Shown here one piece after another: positions 1-8,992 of a DNA stretch of 64,000 nucleotides. Location of the stretch: NCBI GenBank assembly GCA_963827545.1, contig CAWHBI010000003.1, positions 12,119 to 76,118 on the forward strand, read 5' to 3'. Under the pieces are notes generated by a model that was not told the origin of the DNA, made no database searches, and saw only the letters and a list, made by a program, of their open reading frames with translations. Origin of the DNA: AWTP1-13 sp963827545 (lineage in GTDB: Bacteria; Pseudomonadota; Alphaproteobacteria; Rhizobiales; Hyphomicrobiaceae). The position numbers and the translations under genes were made by a program. The stretch's first letter is position 1. The number at the start of each line of letters is the position of its first letter.

Positions 1-1599
1 CTGAAGGCGGCAAGGCAGGCCGCGGAGCGGATGCCGGCGCTGCCCGAATGGCAGGATGCGGCGTGGCTGAGCGAGCGCGGCTGGCCCGACGTCAGAACAG
101 CCCTGACCCGCCTGCATCGGCCACAGGAGGCGCCCGATGTCTCGCCGGCGTCGCCGCCTTGGCAGCGGCTCGCCTATGACGAGCTGCTGGCCGGGCAATT
201 GGCGCTGGCACTGGTGCGGCGAAGCTTCAAGCAGCAGCCAGGGCGTGCCGTGGTGGGCGACGGCCGCGTCCGGGCACGGATCGCCGATGCGCTGCCCTTC
301 GCGCTCACCAACTCGCAACGCCAAGCCCTCAAAGAGATCGCGGAGGACATCTCGGCGCCGTTTCGCATGCTGCGGCTACTGCAGGGAGACGTCGGCTCCG
401 GCAAGACCGTGGTGGCCCTGATGGCCATGGCGATTGCGGTGGAGGCCGGTGCGCAGGCGGCATTGATGGCGCCAACCGAAGTTCTGGCGCGCCAGCACGC
501 GGAAACCATCGCGCCGCTCGCCGACGCGGCCGGGCTCCGGATCGGGCTGCTTACGGGGCGCGAGAAGGGGCGGCCGCGCGCGGAGCTGCTGGAGCGGCTC
601 AAGACGGGTGAGGTCGACATTCTCATCGGCACGCACGCCCTGTTCCAGGCCGATGTCGAGTTCAAGGACCTGGCTTTTGCGGTGATCGACGAGCAGCACC
701 GCTTCGGCGTGCACCAGCGGCTCGCCCTGCAGACCAAGGGCGGCAAGGGTGGCGCCAACCTGCTGGTCATGACGGCGACGCCGATCCCGCGTACGCTGCT
801 TATGACCCACTATGGCGACCTCGACGTTTCGCGCCTGACCGAGAAGCCGGCCGGGCGCAAGCCCATCGTCACGACCAAAACGTCGATTGACCGGCTGGTC
901 GACGTTATTGATGGGCTCAAGCGGGCGCTGGCACAGGGCGCGCAAGTCTACTGGGTGTGCCCGCTGATCGAAACCTCGGACAAGTCGGAGCTGGCGGCGG
1001 CGGAAGAGCGTCATGCGCACCTGGTCCAGGTCTTTGGCGCGGGCAAGGTGGGCCTGCTCCACGGGGGCATGAACGGCGCCGCCAAGGACCAGGCGATGGC
1101 CGCGTTTGCTGCCAACCAGCTCAAGGTGCTGGTGGCGACCACCGTCATCGAAGTGGGGGTGGACGTGCCGAACGCCTCCATCATGGTGATCGAGCACGCC
1201 GAGCGCTTCGGCCTCGCCCAGCTGCACCAGCTCAGGGGTCGCGTCGGCCGCAGCGACCGGCAGTCCTACTGCATGCTGCTGTACAAGCCACCCCTAGGCG
1301 AGGCGGCCTCGGCGCGGCTCGAGATGATGCGCGAGACCGAGGACGGCTTTCTCATCGCGGAGAAGGACCTGGAGCTGCGCGGCGGCGGCGAGGTGCTGGG
1401 CGCACGGCAAAGCGGCATGCCGGAGTTCCGTGTCGCCGAGGTATCCAACTTCGCCGACCTCCTGGGCGCCGCCCGCGATGACGCACGCCTCGTGCTCGGC
1501 CAGGATCCCGAGCTCCAATCGCCACGCGGGGAGGCGCTCAAGCAGCTGCTGTATCTGTTCGAATGCGACGAGGCGGTGCGGCTGTTCCGCGCCGCGTGA
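1..1599 (+). CDS. recG: ATP-dependent DNA helicase RecG, C-terminal part (5' end outside window)
   Basis: The reading frame is open from the first base, so the gene starts upstream; RecG is usually about 700 residues and roughly the last 530 are here. RecG is a superfamily 2 helicase that remodels stalled replication forks and branched recombination intermediates. Visible motifs in order are Walker A GDVGSGKT (about base 386), the Walker B/DEAH-type DEQHRFG (about base 690), motif III TATPIPRT (about base 775) and motif VI QLRGRVGRSDR near base 1230. The tail with the ELRGGGEVLGARQSG segment is typical of RecG and distinguishes it from Mfd. The next gene (DUF502) converges on it with a short gap. 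Confidence 0.97.
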   Translation: MKAARQAAERMPALPEWQDAAWLSERGWPDVRTALTRLHRPQEAPDVSPASPPWQRLAYDELLAGQLALALVRRSFKQQPGRAVVGDGRVRARIADALPFALTNSQRQALKEIAEDISAPFRMLRLLQGDVGSGKTVVALMAMAIAVEAGAQAALMAPTEVLARQHAETIAPLADAAGLRIGLLTGREKGRPRAELLERLKTGEVDILIGTHALFQADVEFKDLAFAVIDEQHRFGVHQRLALQTKGGKGGANLLVMTATPIPRTLLMTHYGDLDVSRLTEKPAGRKPIVTTKTSIDRLVDVIDGLKRALAQGAQVYWVCPLIETSDKSELAAAEERHAHLVQVFGAGKVGLLHGGMNGAAKDQAMAAFAANQLKVLVATTVIEVGVDVPNASIMVIEHAERFGLAQLHQLRGRVGRSDRQSYCMLLYKPPLGEAASARLEMMRETEDGFLIAEKDLELRGGGEVLGARQSGMPEFRVAEVSNFADLLGAARDDARLVLGQDPELQSPRGEALKQLLYLFECDEAVRLFRAA

Positions 1600-1676
1600 A
1601 GCCGAACCTACGCCTCTTCTCGAGGGCTGGACGCCCCCCGCTCGCCCCGAGGAGGCGGAGGGCTTCTGACCGTTCT

Positions 1677-2519
1677 TTATGCAGCCGGTGGCGGCGCCTC
1701 TCCGGTGATGGACCGCCTTCCGTTGCGTGCCTTGAGCGCGAGGTCTTTGAGCTTGGCCTGCGTCTCGGGATTCACCATGCCGGCCGAAATGATGATCTTG
1801 GCCGCGTCCTCGACGCTCATGCGGATCGGGACGACGCCCTTGCGCGGTACGAAGCACACGAAGCCCGAAGGAGGCAGCATGCCCGTCGGCATGAACACGC
1901 TGATCAGGTCTTGTCCGGGTATCTCCTTGGTGATGTCGCTTGCCGCGTCGCCGGTGACGAACACGATCGACCAGATGCCCTTGGATGGGAACTCCATGAG
2001 CGCAACCTTCTGGAAGCTCTGGCTCGGCGATGAGGCCGTGACGACCAACTCGAAGATCTGCTTCAGGCCGCGATAGACATTGCGGACGATCGGCGTGCGC
2101 CCGAGCATCAGCTCCCCGGCACTGATGAGCGAGCGGCCGAGCAGGTTGGCGGCCAGCGCACCGATGATGGTGAGCAGGATGACCGCGAAGACGAGGCCCA
2201 CCCCCGGAATGGAAAACGGCAGGTAGTAGTCTGGGTTGTAGATGCGGGGCACATACGGCTTCACCCATGCGTCGACCAGGGTGATGAAATTCCAGGCGAT
2301 GTAGAGCGTGATGGAGACCGGGCCGACGACCACGAGACCGGTCACGAAATAGTTGCGGAGGCGGGCACCGACATGCGTCTCGGGCGGCGTATCGAGCGCC
2401 AGTTTGGCAAGGCCGGCTTTCAGCGCCGCCTGCTCGTCCTGGGCAGCCCTGGCGATTTCAGCTCGCAGATCGTGCGCACCTTCCGCGTTGTGAACGGGTG
2501 GCCGTGAGTGGTCTTGCAT
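1677..2519 (-). CDS. DUF502 family inner-membrane protein
   Basis: A 280-residue protein matching the DUF502 family by overall pattern. About 55 polar N-terminal residues are followed by a hydrophobic segment beginning at NYFVTGLVVVGPVSI, and a second at IPGVGLVFAVILLTIIGALAANLL. A soluble C-terminal domain contains the family-typical GQDLISVFMPTG and FVPRKGV stretches. Function is unknown; it is probably an integral membrane protein. It is the last of a run of minus-strand genes (HAD hydrolase, glmU, glmS, SPOR protein, DUF502) and converges on recG. The ATG at 2519 gives the family-like length. Confidence 0.85.
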   Translation of the reverse strand: MQDHSRPPVHNAEGAHDLRAEIARAAQDEQAALKAGLAKLALDTPPETHVGARLRNYFVTGLVVVGPVSITLYIAWNFITLVDAWVKPYVPRIYNPDYYLPFSIPGVGLVFAVILLTIIGALAANLLGRSLISAGELMLGRTPIVRNVYRGLKQIFELVVTASSPSQSFQKVALMEFPSKGIWSIVFVTGDAASDITKEIPGQDLISVFMPTGMLPPSGFVCFVPRKGVVPIRMSVEDAAKIIISAGMVNPETQAKLKDLALKARNGRRSITGEAPPPAA

Positions 2520-2735
2520 ATGGGCTCATGCGTCCGGATTGCCCGGCTTGCGCGCTCAGCGCGCGTGCCAGACTCGATTCGCCCTTCATTGTCGCATGAG
2601 AAGGCGAACCGGCAACACCGCCAGGCGTCTTGGGAGGGGATATAGGGTGGCGCAAGCGGGCAAAGAAGAGGGCTAACCCCTTGAGCGCGATGGGCACTTT
2701 CTCCTGGCGTGCGCCGCGGACACGGCTCCCGCGCT

Positions 2736-3836
2736 TTATTGGGTCACCGCCATGCAGTCGAAACCGCTGCCCTTCAGCTTGGCGCACACCGCCTGCGTCT
2801 CCTGCGCAGTGGCGAACGGTCCGACACGCACGCGGTAAAAGGATCCCATGTTGCCTAGCACCGCCTGATCGATCTCGGGCTCGCGCGAGGCCAGAGCAGC
2901 GCCGTGCTCACGCTTGGCTTTGGCCGCCAGCGCTCGCGCCTCCTCTGGCGTACGCACCGCCCCCAGCTGAACCCGGAACCGCCCCTCATACCTCTCTGGC
3001 GCCGCGGCCACCGTCCGTGCAGCAGGCGGCTCACGGTCCTCCTTGACTTGCGTCGTGCTGGCCCAGGCGCTGCCGACACGCGGGGCGGCAGGGGCGCGGG
3101 GCGGAGGAGCAGCCGCCGGAGGCTCGGCCTTTTGGATGGAGGCCGTTTCCTGTGGCGAAGCCTTGGGCGGTGGCGGTGCCGCGGGCTGAGGGTTGAACAG
3201 ATTGCTGAACCAGTTTCCGCCTGTCTGGCTGCCCTGGGCCGTTTCCTGCGCGGTGGTCGCGGTGCTCTTCGCCGACGAGGCCGTCCGCTCCTTCGCAGCC
3301 GGACCGGCGGCTGGGGTGGCTGCGACGACTTCGCCGCTCTCCGACAGCCCGGCATCCCGATAGGCTGCCACCCGCTGCTTGAGGGCATCTGCCCGCTCAG
3401 CCTCTGGCAGCCCGCCCTTCAACCACAGCGCACTGGTGAGGTCCGAGATGGCCTGTGCCGGCTTGCCTTGCTGACGATGGGCGATGCCGCGCGCATAGAG
3501 AGCCCTCGCCATGATGCCGGGGGGCAGATTGCCGCCAGAGAGAACTGCACTCAACGACTGCGCAGCCTGGTCGGCCTTGCCCGCCTGCAGCAGCTTCGTC
3601 GCCCCCTCGATAACGCGCTGGGCCTCGACGGGATCTTGTTTCTTTTTCTTGGCGGGGGCTTTTGCTTCCTTGGCTTGTGTCTCCTCTGCGCCGTCCGACT
3701 CTGCTTCCGCGTCGGGCGACTTGGCGCTCTTCGCCCCGGGCTTGGTCGCCTGGGCGTGGGCTTCGAGCGTGCAAACGGCGCCAAGCGCTGCGGCGGCAAA
3801 CACCGCCAAAGCGACCTTGCGCCAGTCGCGAGCCAT
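2736..3836 (-). CDS. Secreted SPOR-domain protein with TPR-like N-terminal half
   Basis: I place the start at 3836, where MARDWRKVALAVFAAAALGA opens a clear Sec signal peptide ending near the AHAQ site; a longer in-frame start at 3872 adds 12 residues before it. The 366-residue product has a charged Lys/Glu/Ala linker (about residues 35–65), then a helical segment like tetratricopeptide repeats (AxxLYARGIAHRQQGKPAQAISDLTSAL, broken here to its repeats). A Pro/Ala/Gln-rich linker follows. The C-terminal SPOR domain (about residues 280–366) starts at RFRVQLGAVRTPEEA. SPOR domains bind denuded peptidoglycan, so an envelope or septal role is likely. It lies directly downstream of glmS. Confidence 0.82.
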   Translation of the reverse strand: MARDWRKVALAVFAAAALGAVCTLEAHAQATKPGAKSAKSPDAEAESDGAEETQAKEAKAPAKKKKQDPVEAQRVIEGATKLLQAGKADQAAQSLSAVLSGGNLPPGIMARALYARGIAHRQQGKPAQAISDLTSALWLKGGLPEAERADALKQRVAAYRDAGLSESGEVVAATPAAGPAAKERTASSAKSTATTAQETAQGSQTGGNWFSNLFNPQPAAPPPPKASPQETASIQKAEPPAAAPPPRAPAAPRVGSAWASTTQVKEDREPPAARTVAAAPERYEGRFRVQLGAVRTPEEARALAAKAKREHGAALASREPEIDQAVLGNMGSFYRVRVGPFATAQETQAVCAKLKGSGFDCMAVTQ

Positions 3837-3935
3837 GCTTCGATCCCCGTTCCGTCTACGTACGCGAAGCACCCTCTTTCGCCGAAACTACGTCATTTCC
3901 GTGGTTTCTGGCAATTCCCACCCGATTTCGTCCCA

Positions 3936-5756
3936 CTATTCCACAGTGACCGACTTGGCAAGGTTGCGTGGCTGATCGACATCAGTGCCCATGAACACCG
4001 CCGTATGGTAGGCGAGCAGCTGCACCGGCACAGTGTAAAGAAGCGCGTTGATAAAGGGATGGGCCGTCGGCACGGGCAGATGCGCATCGAGCTTGCAACC
4101 GGCCCGCTCCGGGCTTGCATTTGATACCAGCACGATCCTGCCGCCCCGAGCGGCGACCTCCTGCATGTTCGACACCGTCTTGTCGAACAGGTCGTCCTCG
4201 GGCGCCACGACGATCACCGGCACCTTCTCGTCGATGAGCGCGATGGGCCCGTGCTTGAGCTCGCCGGCCGCGTAGCCTTCCGCGTGGATATAGGAGATTT
4301 CCTTGAGCTTCAGTGCGCCTTCGAGCGCGATCGGGTAGCTGACGCCGCGGCCCAGGTAGAGCACGTCCTGTGCGTGTGACAGGGAGTGGGCGAGCTTCTC
4401 GTAGCGGGCCTCGCTGCGCAAGATGGTGGAGATGTGGCGGGGCACTTCGCCCAGCGCCCGCACCAGCTCCTTTTCCTTGGCTTCGCTGATGATGCCGCGC
4501 GCGCGGCCGAGCCCGATGGCCAGGCACGCCAGCACGCTGAGCTGACAGGTGAGCGCCTTGGTGGAAGCCACGCCGATCTCGGGGCCCGCAAGCGTCGGCA
4601 GCACGACGTCGGCTTCGCGCGCGATCGTGGAGGTGTGCACATTGACGATGGCGGCGATCCGCTGGCCCTGGGACTTGCAGTAGCGCAGCGTCGCCAGCGT
4701 GTCGGCCGTCTCGCCCGATTGCGAAACGAAGACGGCGAGCCCACCCGGCGCCAGCGGCGGCTCCCGATAGCGGAACTCCGAGGCGACGTCGATTTCTACG
4801 GGAACGCGCGCGTAGCGCTCCAGCCAGTATTTGCCGACCAGCCCCGCAAAATACGCCGTTCCGCAGGCCGAGATGGAAATGCGGTCGATTGTTGCCGGGT
4901 CGACGCCGAGGTCGGGCAGGCTCACGCAGCCCTTGCTGAAGTCGATGTAGTGGGCGAGCGTGTGGCTGATGACATCGGGCTGCTCATGGATCTCCTTGGC
5001 CATGAAGTGGCGGAAATTGCCCTTGTCGACCAGCAGCGAGGTGGCCACCGACTTGATGGCCGGACGTTCGACCTTGCGACCGTCGAGATTGAAGATCTCC
5101 GCCTTCTCGCGGCTCAGCACCGCCCAGTCGCCATCCTCCAGATAGGTGATCGTGTCGGTGAAGGGTGCCAGTGCAATCGCGTCGGAGCCAAGGTACATCT
5201 CGCCTTGACCATGCCCGATCGCCAGGGGCGGACCCTGGCGGGCGCCGATCATCAAGTTGTCCTGGCCGGCGAAGATGATGGCCAGCGCGAATGCCCCGCG
5301 CAGCCGCTGCAGTGCGGCCTTGGCCGCCTCGACCGGCGTCAAACCCTGATCCAGGTAGTCGCTGACGAGGTGCAGCACCGTCTCGGTGTCGGTCTCGGTC
5401 TGGAAGCTGTGCCCCTTCTGGGTAAGCTCGTCGCGCAGCTCCTGGAAATTCTCGATGATGCCGTTGTGGACAACCGCGGCGCGCTCGTTCATGTGCGGGT
5501 GGGCATTGCGCTCGACCGGTTTGCCATGAGTTGCCCAGCGGGTGTGACCGATGCCGGCGCGCCCCTGCAGGGGTTGGTTGGAGAGCCTGAGCTCCAGGTT
5601 CTTGAGCTTGCCTTCCGCGCGGCGGCGATCGAGATGGCCGTTCTCGACGGTGGCAATGCCGGCCGAGTCGTAGCCGCGATACTCCAGCCGGCGGAGGGCG
5701 TCGACCAGGTCACCGGCCACCGGCCTGGTCCCCAGAATGCCGACGATGCCACACAT
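3936..5756 (-). CDS. glmS: Glutamine–fructose-6-phosphate aminotransferase (isomerizing)
   Basis: GlmS converts fructose-6-phosphate and glutamine to glucosamine-6-phosphate, the first step towards UDP-GlcNAc for peptidoglycan and lipopolysaccharide. The 606-residue product begins MCGIVGILG, so Cys2 is exposed as the N-terminal nucleophile after Met removal. The glutaminase domain (about 1–240) includes RRLEYRGYDSAGIA and the GHTRWATHG motif. Two SIS sugar-isomerase domains follow, with SACGTAYFAG and SQSGETADT, and the C-terminus ends in the characteristic LAKSVTVE. It lies 114 bases downstream of glmU on the same strand, so co-transcription is likely. Confidence 0.98.
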   Translation of the reverse strand: MCGIVGILGTRPVAGDLVDALRRLEYRGYDSAGIATVENGHLDRRRAEGKLKNLELRLSNQPLQGRAGIGHTRWATHGKPVERNAHPHMNERAAVVHNGIIENFQELRDELTQKGHSFQTETDTETVLHLVSDYLDQGLTPVEAAKAALQRLRGAFALAIIFAGQDNLMIGARQGPPLAIGHGQGEMYLGSDAIALAPFTDTITYLEDGDWAVLSREKAEIFNLDGRKVERPAIKSVATSLLVDKGNFRHFMAKEIHEQPDVISHTLAHYIDFSKGCVSLPDLGVDPATIDRISISACGTAYFAGLVGKYWLERYARVPVEIDVASEFRYREPPLAPGGLAVFVSQSGETADTLATLRYCKSQGQRIAAIVNVHTSTIAREADVVLPTLAGPEIGVASTKALTCQLSVLACLAIGLGRARGIISEAKEKELVRALGEVPRHISTILRSEARYEKLAHSLSHAQDVLYLGRGVSYPIALEGALKLKEISYIHAEGYAAGELKHGPIALIDEKVPVIVVAPEDDLFDKTVSNMQEVAARGGRIVLVSNASPERAGCKLDAHLPVPTAHPFINALLYTVPVQLLAYHTAVFMGTDVDQPRNLAKSVTVE

Positions 5757-5870
5757 GCTCGTTAGTCCCTGTTGTTGCTAGCCCGGCAACACGGGCATGC
5801 CTGCGTTTACTAGTGTAAGCCACGCCAGGCGTTCAATTCACACTCTGTTTCCTGATCTTTCTTGCACATT

Positions 5871-7238
5871 CTAGGCCGATTTCTTGCGCTTTTGCATCAG
5901 AAGCCTAAACTTGGTTGCCCAGCCCGGGCGCTCTTCCTGGGGGCAGCGCTCGAGCGCCAGCGCGCCGGGCGCAACATCTTTCGTGATGACGCTACCTGAG
6001 CCGATATAGGCGCCCTCGCCGAGCTTCACGGGTGCCACCAGCGACGTGTTGGAGCCCACGAACGCGCCGTTGCCCACGTCGGTGAAGTGCTTGTTGAAAC
6101 CGTCGTAGTTGCAGAAGATGGTGCCGGCGCCGATGTTGGCCCCTTCGCCGACCCGCCCATCGCCGACGTAGGAGAGATGGTTGGCCTTGGCGCCGGCCTC
6201 CAGCGTCGCGTTCTTCACCTCGACGAAATTGCCGACCCGCGCGCCGGGGCCGATGTCCGCTCCGGGCCGGAAGCGGGCGAACGGCCCGACGCGCGCACCC
6301 CTGCGGATGCGCGTGCCCACCATGTGGCAGTTGGCCATGACGTGCGCGCCGTCCTCAACCGTCACGCCCGGGCCGAAGAACACGTTCGGTTCGATGATAA
6401 CATCACTGCCGATCGCGGTGTCGAAACTGAGCCAGACGGTTTCGGGCGCTATCAGGGTTGCGCCCTCCTCCATGACGCGAGACCTGGCGCGGCGCTGGAA
6501 CACGGCCTCGGCCGCGGCCAGCTGCTCCCGCGAATTCACGCCCATCGCCTCCTCGGCCGTGCACATGACGGGTTTCGCGACCAGACCGTCGCTGGCCGCG
6601 ATCGCAATGGCATCGGTGAGGTAGTACTCGCCCTTGGTGTTGGCGTTGCCGATGCGGGAAAAGAGGTTGGCGACCGCGGGAACACGGAAGGCGAGCGCGC
6701 CGGCAGCACACAGGCCGATCAGGCGCTCCGCGTCTGTGGCGTCCTTGTGCTCCCGAATCGCTGTTACCTGGCCCGCGGAGTCCACAATGAGCCGCCCGTA
6801 GCCGGTGGGATCCGCCGCCTCGAAGGCGAGCACGGCTGCGTGCGCACCGGCATCGAGCGCCGCCACCAGCTTGCGCAGGGTTGCCGGCTCGACCAGAGGC
6901 GTGTCTGCAAACAGGACCAGCACGGGTCCCTCGTGGCTCTCGAGAGCCGCGCGCGCCGCGAGAACCGCGTTCGCCGTGCCGGCTTGGACGGGTTGCTCGA
7001 AGATTTCGATGTCCGGCGCCAAGCGCTTGGCTTCGGCCCGCACCTCTTCCGCCCCCGGTCCCACCACCAGAGCCAGCCGGCCGGCACCTGCCGACCGAGC
7101 CACATCCAGAGCATGGGCAAGCATCGACCGGCCACCGATCGGGTGCAGCACCTTTGGCCGCACGGAGCGCATGCGCACGCCCTTGCCGGCGGCAAGGATG
7201 ACGATGAGGAGGGGGCTATCGGCCATCGGGTTGTTCAT
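5871..7238 (-). CDS. glmU: Bifunctional UDP-GlcNAc pyrophosphorylase / GlcN-1-P N-acetyltransferase
   Basis: GlmU acetylates glucosamine-1-phosphate and then couples it to UTP to give UDP-GlcNAc. The 455-residue product has the N-terminal nucleotidyltransferase signature LAAGKGVRMRSVRPKVLHPI (about residues 15–34). A left-handed β-helix of hexapeptide repeats follows from about residue 250, with the acetyltransferase region containing KNATLEAGAKANHLSYVGD and IFCNYDGFNKH. A start at 7226 (MADSPLLIV) is also possible and would remove four residues. The neighbouring glmS completes the pathway pair; glmM is not in this window. Confidence 0.98.
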   Translation of the reverse strand: MNNPMADSPLLIVILAAGKGVRMRSVRPKVLHPIGGRSMLAHALDVARSAGAGRLALVVGPGAEEVRAEAKRLAPDIEIFEQPVQAGTANAVLAARAALESHEGPVLVLFADTPLVEPATLRKLVAALDAGAHAAVLAFEAADPTGYGRLIVDSAGQVTAIREHKDATDAERLIGLCAAGALAFRVPAVANLFSRIGNANTKGEYYLTDAIAIAASDGLVAKPVMCTAEEAMGVNSREQLAAAEAVFQRRARSRVMEEGATLIAPETVWLSFDTAIGSDVIIEPNVFFGPGVTVEDGAHVMANCHMVGTRIRRGARVGPFARFRPGADIGPGARVGNFVEVKNATLEAGAKANHLSYVGDGRVGEGANIGAGTIFCNYDGFNKHFTDVGNGAFVGSNTSLVAPVKLGEGAYIGSGSVITKDVAPGALALERCPQEERPGWATKFRLLMQKRKKSA

Positions 7239-7301
7239 GTTGCAGTTACTTCGATCCAGGCGAGCACCGCATGATCGCGGCTGCCACGCAACTTGCGCGC
7301 C

Positions 7302-7919
7302 TCACAGGTCGGTATCGACAAGGCCAAGCTGCAGAAGCGTTTCTCGCAGCCCGGCATGGCCCGAAACCAGATGGGCCGAGAAGCCGGCTTGCCTGGCGCC
7401 ATTCACGTTCTCCTGACCGTCGTCAAAAAAGGCAATCTCCTGGGGACGGCAGTCCAGCGCATCGGCAACGTGCGCATAGATTTCCGGCCACGGCTTTACC
7501 ATGCCAAGCTCGTGGGACGCGAACTGCCGGTCGAGGGCGTGCCGGAAGCCGAATCCATCGAGCACGCGTTGCCAGTGAACCGCGTTCGTGTTGCTGAGGC
7601 AAGCCAACACGTACCGCCCGCGCAACGAGGACAAAAGCTCGAAGGTGCCTGGAAACGGGCGTCTGACCCAACCGTCGAATATGGCCAGAAAGTCGTCCGG
7701 AGCGACATCGAGGCCCCATTCGGCAACAAAGCTCCTTGCGAACTCGGCTCCGGAGCAGCGGCCGGCTTCGAACCGCTCAAGTGCCGGTGAAGCCATCCAT
7801 TTCTGTCGAATCGCACCTAAGTCCATGGGATGCGGCAGCAGCTTCGGTGCTTCCTGCAGTCCGACGAACTCGACCAGGACGCCGCCTAGATCGAACAACA
7901 GGACTTTCGGCTTGACCAT
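7302..7919 (-). CDS. HAD superfamily (subclass IA) hydrolase
   Basis: The 205-residue product starts at MVKPKVLLFDLGGVLVEF (7919). A longer in-frame start at 7997 would put 26 poorly conserved residues ahead of the motif, so I reject it. HAD motif I is the FDLGGVL stretch, in which the second usual Asp is replaced by Gly, as in several YihX-like and dehalogenase-like members. Motif II is CLSNTNAVHW, motif III uses the Lys in GMVKPWPEIY, and motif IV is IAFFDDGQENVNGA. It is a probable phosphatase of unknown substrate, YihX-like by motif pattern. It lies upstream of glmU on the same strand. Confidence 0.85.
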   Translation of the reverse strand: MVKPKVLLFDLGGVLVEFVGLQEAPKLLPHPMDLGAIRQKWMASPALERFEAGRCSGAEFARSFVAEWGLDVAPDDFLAIFDGWVRRPFPGTFELLSSLRGRYVLACLSNTNAVHWQRVLDGFGFRHALDRQFASHELGMVKPWPEIYAHVADALDCRPQEIAFFDDGQENVNGARQAGFSAHLVSGHAGLRETLLQLGLVDTDL

Positions 7920-8128
7920 CGATCGTCCTCTGACGCCTGGTTCCAGTCCCACGGGCAACACGCTATTGCACCAGGGGCACACGTCCACAACCAGCATCGA
8001 TGCCCCAAGTTCGTCACGTTGACCCGGCAGGCCCCTGTTTGAGACCGTAACTGTCGATTCGTCCTTGCGCTTCCCGTCGTGCGTGCGCGCAACCCCTGGT
8101 TCAAAATAGCACGAGGAAGCGTTCGGTC

Positions 8129-8980
8129 ATGGCGGCGCAAATCGGTCAATCCACCCGCTCCCAGCGGTTCATCAAGGTCTATCTACTGACCTGGGCCATA
8201 GTGGCCGTTGGCGCGCTCGGCTATCTGGCGACGCTCGCGCTCCAGCCGCCCGCTGGTCCGGCGCGGCCACAGATCGCCGATCCCGAGCCCAGCCAGAGCA
8301 TCCGTGCCCTTGCGAGAATACAGGACGACGTCGGCAGGCTGCGGCCCGAGATCGGCGCCGTACGCAGCCGCATGAACGACCTCCAGAATGACGTCGGCCA
8401 ACTGAAGGAGACCATGGCCGAGCACGGGGCCAGGGAAAGGTCGATACAGTCGCGGGTGAGCGCCATCGAGGAACGCCTGACCACTGCCGATGCTTCCCAA
8501 GCGCCGCCTGCGCCGACTGCGAAAGGCAAGCCGGTCGACAAGACTGCGGAGAAGGGCTCGCAAAAGGCGCCCGAACCCCGGGCGATCGCGCGCGTCGCCA
8601 CGGTGTCGCCGAGCGAGACGGTGCGCATGGTCGAGGCATCGCCGGTGCGGCTCGAGACCGGAAGCATCGCGCCGCCTGAGCCGATCACGTTTGGCGAGGC
8701 CATCGTGACGACGACTGCCCCGCAGGCCATCTTCGCCGTGCAGCTCGCTTCCAGCCCGTCGCTGCCGGGATTGAGGAAGAGCTGGGATCAGCTCGTCGAG
8801 CGTCACACCGCGCTCGCCGCGCTGCAACCGCGCGTCGTGCCCCCGCGTACGGAGGGTGGCTCGTACCGCCTGCTGGCCGGCCCGCTGCCGACCAAAACCG
8901 AAGCCGATCGCATCTGCACGGACATGGGCGTTGGCCGCAATGCCTGCTTCACCACGAGCTACATCGGCCAGCCGTTGTAG
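8129..8980 (+). CDS. Membrane-anchored protein with coiled coil and C-terminal SPOR-like domain
   Basis: The 283-residue product has a short basic N-terminus, one transmembrane segment at about residues 17–40 (VYLLTWAIVAVGALGYL), and a heptad-like helical region (about 55–115, with RIQDDVGRLRPEIG and SRMNDLQNDVGQLKETM). A Pro/Ala/Lys linker follows. The C-terminal domain (about 200–275) begins IFAVQLASSPS and contains YRLLAGPLPTKTEADRIC, which has the fold pattern of SPOR domains. This type II topology would place the SPOR-like domain in the periplasm. No family name was recognised; a cell-wall-linked role is inferred from the domain. Confidence 0.72.
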   Translation: MAAQIGQSTRSQRFIKVYLLTWAIVAVGALGYLATLALQPPAGPARPQIADPEPSQSIRALARIQDDVGRLRPEIGAVRSRMNDLQNDVGQLKETMAEHGARERSIQSRVSAIEERLTTADASQAPPAPTAKGKPVDKTAEKGSQKAPEPRAIARVATVSPSETVRMVEASPVRLETGSIAPPEPITFGEAIVTTTAPQAIFAVQLASSPSLPGLRKSWDQLVERHTALAALQPRVVPPRTEGGSYRLLAGPLPTKTEADRICTDMGVGRNACFTTSYIGQPL

Positions 8981-8992
8981 CCATGCGGCGCC

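Noticed and set aside
5757..5870. A glmS-type ribozyme or leader element between glmU and glmS
   Set aside because: No recognisable ribozyme core, and the glmS ribozyme is known from Gram-positive bacteria.
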